Below are positions 62,999 to 64,000 of a stretch of 64,000 nt of DNA, piece by piece. Location of the stretch: the NCBI GenBank assembly GCA_045561735.1, contig JBJKXC010000027.1, positions 62,001 to 126,000 on the forward strand, given 5' to 3'. The stretch comes from UBA3537 sp045561735 (GTDB lineage: Bacteria; Bacteroidota; Bacteroidia; Flavobacteriales; Flavobacteriaceae). Under the pieces are notes generated by a model, which made no database searches, was not told the origin of the DNA, and saw nothing but the letters and a program-made list of their open reading frames with translations. A program made the position numbers and the translations under genes. The number at the start of each line of letters is the position of its first letter. The first letter of the stretch is position 1.

Positions 62999-64000
62999 TC
63001 ACTTCCAATGTTTAAGTTTACTGCTTTGGCCTATACCCGGATTAAAACTGTTGGTAGGATCTAATGCTTTGTAAAACGCTAATAACGTCGATTTGGCTTT
63101 ATATTCGTGACCAACATTGTGTTCTGCAGGGTATTCTGCGCCACGGGAATCATAATATTTAAGTAATTCTTTTTTCAAGTGTTTGGTATCGACCCCTTTC
63201 TTTACAATGTAATTTTGATGCAAAACATGACAAAACAAATGCCCGTAATACAATTTCATCTCGAACATATCATCGATTTCCTTTGGTAAGGTTTCAAACC
63301 ATTTTTTTTCATTTCTAGGAAATGCAATGTCCATGGACATGGTACCACCAATTTTAGAAGCGTTTAGAACCGCATACCTTCCAAAGGCACTGGCAGCAGT
63401 AAACCTGTGTAAAATAGCTTTATTGCCTTCTTTTTCTGAACATTCAAAAAAACCGCCTTCATTTTCATTAAAGTAATCAGTAAAATAAGTCCGCGCCTCT
63501 TCAATACCTGCGTCAGACATCTCTACAATCCAATGGTGTTCGTATAAATTCCTAAAGTTTTCCATTTTTTTTGGTAAGTGATTTGGAAAAAGCTTTCCTA
63601 AAAATTGCATTATTTTATCTGACAAATTTAAGGGAAGTATTGATATTTTTTTTGAAAGGAGATCAACACTTCTTTTAAATTCAAAAAGGGTTGGAAGAAA
63701 ATTTGTCCCTAATTTATCCAATACAATAAAAGTATCCTTGCTATACTTTTTTGCGGCATCATAACAATCTCTATGTAAATAATCGCCAGAGGTTGGCAAT
63801 GTTTTAAAACTTGAAAGAATGTCACGTCTTATTTGCCAAAACACGTCGGCATCGTTAGAACCTAGATAAAAAATCTTATTTTCTCTCGGCTTTTTATAGC
63901 TGTCCAGTCGAACGGCAAAGACCACAATTTTTCCTGCCGATCCAGAAGCACCATATAAGAGTCTTGGGTCCGAATTGAATCTTGACGGGGTATTTGAATT
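62999..64000 (-). CDS. dld: Quinone-dependent D-lactate dehydrogenase, C-terminal part
   Basis: 333 codons of the gene lie in the window; the reading frame runs on past the right edge, with GASGSAGKIVVFAVRLD near its left end of the protein segment. The following blocks, SGDYLHRDCYDAAKKYSKDT, LFPNHLPKKM, KLYYGHLFCHVLHQNYIVKK (split), RGAEYPAEHNVGHEYKA and DPTNSFNPGIG, match E. coli Dld, whose C-terminal membrane-binding and cap domain they represent. It oxidises D-lactate and passes electrons to the respiratory quinone. The FAD-binding N-terminus is outside the window. Confidence 0.93.
   Translation of the reverse strand, partial: NSNTPSRFNSDPRLLYGASGSAGKIVVFAVRLDSYKKPRENKIFYLGSNDADVFWQIRRDILSSFKTLPTSGDYLHRDCYDAAKKYSKDTFIVLDKLGTNFLPTLFEFKRSVDLLSKKISILPLNLSDKIMQFLGKLFPNHLPKKMENFRNLYEHHWIVEMSDAGIEEARTYFTDYFNENEGGFFECSEKEGNKAILHRFTAASAFGRYAVLNASKIGGTMSMDIAFPRNEKKWFETLPKEIDDMFEMKLYYGHLFCHVLHQNYIVKKGVDTKHLKKELLKYYDSRGAEYPAEHNVGHEYKAKSTLLAFYKALDPTNSFNPGIGQSSKLKHWK

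Noticed and set aside
1..64000. CRISPR arrays, IS elements, prophage, tRNA genes
   Set aside because: No regularly spaced direct repeats, transposase or integrase motifs, phage structural genes or tRNA cloverleafs were recognised by reading both strands.

Overview
The window looks like a piece of chromosome from a low-GC marine-type member of the Flavobacteriaceae (Bacteroidota). The evidence is a PorX response regulator of the type IX secretion system, a lipid A operon with the Bacteroidota LpxC-FabZ fusion, several lineage-typical families (DUF4294, DUF3822, DUF3817), very few Shine-Dalgarno sequences, and repeated promoters of the Bacteroidota form TTG-N(about 19)-TAnnTTTG. No prophage, insertion sequence, tRNA, rRNA operon or CRISPR array was seen. 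Almost everything is core genome.

Layout. 1-1.6 kb: start of tsaE and porX on the minus strand. 1.7-9.5 kb: an HD phosphohydrolase, then lpxD, lpxC-fabZ, lpxA, efp and a second lpxD-like gene, then sucD and fabG. 9.5-13.2 kb: a membrane VWA-like protein, an SPFH protein and a TruA-like pseudouridine synthase. 13.2-15.1 kb: a small conserved protein, a frameshifted MscS-type channel and a DUF3817 protein, all minus. 15.2-22 kb: a complete isoleucine/valine operon, ilvD-ilvB-ilvN-ilvC-ilvA, minus. 22-28.9 kb: CIA30 protein, helicase, two methyltransferases, DUF4294, M42 peptidase, NUDIX. 29-39.6 kb: acs, a membrane acyltransferase-like protein, purC, phoH, SAM hydrolase, dnaN, ABC-F, transaldolase-like enzyme, SDR. 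39.7 kb: 4.5S SRP RNA. 39.9-45.6 kb: glutaminyl cyclase, thioesterase, a repeat-rich lipoprotein, glyA, fahA. 45.6-50.6 kb: threonine operon thrA-thrB-thrC preceded by a promoter and a 39-codon leader ORF. 50.7-59.4 kb: gcvT, epimerase, yebC, acyltransferase, kdnB, kdsB, RecD-like helicase, a membrane protein, DUF3822, rsmD. 59.4-59.7 kb: RNase P RNA. 59.8-64 kb: dnaX in two frames, miaE, pdxH and the C-terminal part of dld.

Two metabolic themes stand out. Threonine made by ThrABC feeds IlvA and the ilv operon. Lipid A acylation genes sit in the same window as kdsB and a KdnB-like oxidase, which together suggest an 8-amino-Kdo type inner core.

The observations most worth following up are: (1) dnaX splits exactly at a run of ten A residues, so the zero frame encodes a gamma-like clamp loader subunit and the -1 frame the tau extension, as in slippage-controlled dnaX genes elsewhere; (2) a candidate, apparently uncatalogued threonine/isoleucine leader peptide with overlapping hairpins before thrA; (3) a single-base frameshift in the mscS-like gene, also at a homopolymer, which warns that some indels could be assembly errors. 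All functional calls rest on recognisable motifs and family knowledge; no database search was run.
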